Shown here piece after piece: positions 62,449-64,000 of a DNA stretch of 64,000 nucleotides. This DNA is from CAVQEG01 sp963711465 (lineage in GTDB: Bacteria > Bacteroidota > Ignavibacteria > OLB7). The position numbers and the translations under genes were made by a program. Position 1 is the stretch's first letter. Every line of letters begins with the position of its first letter. The stretch covers positions 124,001 to 188,000 of the forward strand of contig CAVQEG010000001.1 in assembly GCA_963711465.1 (NCBI GenBank), written 5' to 3'. The notes beneath the pieces were generated by a model, which searched no databases, was not told where the DNA came from, and saw only the letters and a program-made list of their open reading frames with translations.

Positions 62449-63585
62449 TTAATTCTTGTTCATCGTTTTTTCGTAGACCCGATATCGTTTGTACAGCTCG
62501 GCGTTGATCGCTTCCATCCCGCGGTTCATCATCACGTTGTTCTCCAGGATCCACGATCCCTCGGCCTCGCTGTGGCCATGGACGTCGCGCAGCACACGGC
62601 CGATCTCATAGTAGAGCACCGCGTCGATGCCACGCCGCTGAAATTCAGGAATGATGCCGAGTACGAGGATTCGCGACCGCGTGATCCGGTTCTTCCGGAA
62701 GACCAGCGAGTAGCCTGCTCCGAGCAGACCGCCGCGACGATTCTCCTTGAGCGCCTGGTTGATGTCGGGAAGCACCAGCGCGAAGCCGATCGGTCGGTCG
62801 CCCACCTCCACGATGAATGTTAAATCGTGTACGGCCACCTGCTTGAGGTCCTTCGCGAGGAAGTCGAACTCCTCGTCGGTCATTTTCACGAATCCCCAGT
62901 TGGGCTCCCACGCCTCGTTATACAGTCGTTTGAGGATCGCAACATCCCGGTTGAACGCCGCTTTCGGGCTGAATTGCACGTTTCTCACCGTCAATCCCTC
63001 ACGCTCACGCACCATCCGCTGCACCCGCTCGAGCTTCGGGGTGAGGTAGCTGTCATGCCGCAGACGGTACGCGTAGAGATCCATCGCGGTGGCGAACCCC
63101 ATCGATTCGATTAACGCCGTGTAATACTCCGGGTTGTAGGTCATCAGCACTTGCGGCGGATCGTCGAAGCCCTCGATCAGCAGACCGACCTCGTCGTTCA
63201 TCGATGGATTGACCGGGCCCCGAATTCGATCCATTCCCTTCTCGCGCAGCCACTGCTCGGCGACGTCGAAGAGCGTCCTGGCAATCGCCGGATCGTTCTC
63301 CGACTCGAAGAAGCCGAAGAAGCCGACGCGGTCGTCGTGCGTTCGGTTGTGCTCGTGGTTGACGATTGCGGCGATGCGTCCGACCGTCCGACCGTCGCGC
63401 TCGGCCAGCCAGAGCTCCATCTCAGCGTGGCGGTAGAACGGATTCTTCTTCGTGTCCAGCAGCTTCCGGCGATCGAAGACGACCGGGGGAACCCAGTGTG
63501 GATCGTCGCGGTACAGCGGCCAGACCATGCGGATGAAGCGATTGCGATCGCTGCGGGTGCGAACGGGACGAACGGTGATGCTCAT
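62449..63585 (-). CDS. GNAT-family N-acetyltransferase (YghO-like)
   Basis: 378 residues. The first ~130 residues (ITVRPVRTRSDRNRFIRMVWPLYRDDPHWVPP and AEMELWLAERDGRTVGRIAAIVNHEHNR) are a GNAT-type fold; the second half has ILVLGIIPEFQRRGIDAVLYYEI, the acetyl-CoA-binding Q/RxxG motif. This belongs to a widespread group often called 'YghO-like' or hypothetical. No substrate known. It precedes rlpA by 96 nt on the same strand. Confidence 0.85.
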   Translation of the reverse strand: MSITVRPVRTRSDRNRFIRMVWPLYRDDPHWVPPVVFDRRKLLDTKKNPFYRHAEMELWLAERDGRTVGRIAAIVNHEHNRTHDDRVGFFGFFESENDPAIARTLFDVAEQWLREKGMDRIRGPVNPSMNDEVGLLIEGFDDPPQVLMTYNPEYYTALIESMGFATAMDLYAYRLRHDSYLTPKLERVQRMVREREGLTVRNVQFSPKAAFNRDVAILKRLYNEAWEPNWGFVKMTDEEFDFLAKDLKQVAVHDLTFIVEVGDRPIGFALVLPDINQALKENRRGGLLGAGYSLVFRKNRITRSRILVLGIIPEFQRRGIDAVLYYEIGRVLRDVHGHSEAEGSWILENNVMMNRGMEAINAELYKRYRVYEKTMNKN

Positions 63586-63666
63586 GGTTCAGAGGAAGGA
63601 AGGATTGAGGGCAGAGCGGGCAAAACTACGCATCGGTCCCGCGTACGGGAGGAGTCGACGCGGGGC

Positions 63667-64000
63667 TTACGGGAGAATTCGAATCTGAAGCTGGATGCGG
63701 TACGTCTCGGTGGCAACCGTGCTGCCGAACGTGGTCCGGGTCTGCCCGCTGCTGGCCTCGCGCTGCAGCTGCGCGGTGACGCGACGCAGCAGCGGAACGT
63801 CGCCGAGGGCAGCCAGAGGGAATTCGATCGACACGATTCCGGAACTCAGGTCGGTGACCTCACCCTTGTAGCGCACGACGAATTCACCGAACTGACTGAC
63901 CAGCCCCACACGAGCGCCGGCGACGTCGCCGATGGCGTTGCCGCCGAGATCGATGTCGAAGCTGCGGATGAAGCCGACGTTGCCGAGGGCCTGCTCGAGC
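63667..64000 (-). CDS. C-terminal part of a beta-rich hypothetical protein (5' truncated)
   Basis: The frame is open to the window edge, so only the last ~110 residues (LEQALGNVGFIRSFDIDLGG...RIQLQIRILP) are seen. It is beta-strand-rich with YKGEV and IEFPLAAL, without recognised motif. It could be a large envelope protein such as a TamB-like protein, but the fragment is too short to decide. Confidence 0.5.
   Translation of the reverse strand, partial: LEQALGNVGFIRSFDIDLGGNAIGDVAGARVGLVSQFGEFVVRYKGEVTDLSSGIVSIEFPLAALGDVPLLRRVTAQLQREASSGQTRTTFGSTVATETYRIQLQIRILP

Overview
The window looks like a chromosomal segment of a GC-rich, free-living bacterium of the Fibrobacteres-Chlorobi-Bacteroidetes group. 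The evidence is a PorU-like C25 signal peptidase of the type IX secretion system (T9SS), a giant surface protein with tandem Ig-like repeats and a T9SS C-terminal sorting signal, a small Hc1-type histone H1-like protein, a TAnnTTTG-like promoter element, and many starts without a Shine-Dalgarno sequence mixed with a few very strong ones. The high GC content argues for a Kapabacteria/Chlorobiota-like lineage rather than a classical Bacteroides. That placement is inference, because no search was run.

Layout. 1-4.3 kb: 3' end of an encapsulin shell gene, tRNA-Thr, then a forward run of a HhH protein, rsmD, coaD and a DEDDy exonuclease, followed by a reverse membrane Fe-S protein. 4.6-8.7 kb: PorU-like peptidase. 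8.9-11.1 kb: dxs with an unusual Asn/Gly-rich N-terminal extension. 11.2-15.8 kb: two VOC proteins, tRNA-Lys, small hypotheticals, a DUF899 thioredoxin-like protein and an ECF sigma/anti-sigma pair. 16.4-24.1 kb: secreted and envelope block, with a ~1,585-residue T9SS adhesin whose signal peptide is one frame out from its body, an OmpA protein with two OmpA-like domains and a membrane-anchored hypothetical. 24.2-27.1 kb: a five-unit 16-bp repeat and a secreted GNDxY-repeat/HEAT protein. 27.2-34.9 kb: hydrolase, kbl, ferritin-like protein, UPF0173 hydrolase, NUDIX, parA-parB and YbgC-type thioesterase. 34.2-39.9 kb: three tandem paralogous GT-C-type membrane glycosyltransferases. 40.3-46.1 kb: citrate synthase, Cas4-like Fe-S nuclease, LolC/E permease and ABC-F ATPase. 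46.1-50.1 kb: an envelope protein and two paralogous metallophosphoesterases around tRNA-Arg. 50.1-57.5 kb: argS-rsfS-LytR_C-lipoprotein operon, Hc1 histone and uvrA. 57.7-64 kb: DUF4397 lipoprotein, an EF-G paralogue with degenerate GTPase motifs, RlpA, a GNAT protein and a partial unknown gene.

How it fits together. Most genes are housekeeping (translation, cofactor and isoprenoid synthesis, segregation, DNA repair, citrate cycle). The lineage-specific content is concentrated in the secreted fraction: the PorU-like enzyme would process T9SS cargo such as the 16.4-kb adhesin, and the OmpA, RlpA, LolC/E and glycosyltransferase genes serve the envelope. I found no prophage, transposon, CRISPR array or defence island. 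The best leads are the restorable frameshift in the adhesin, the 16-bp repeat array, the glycosyltransferase gene that reads 0.6 kb antisense through its neighbours, the EF-G paralogue without catalytic His or NKxD, and the stand-alone Fe-S nuclease.
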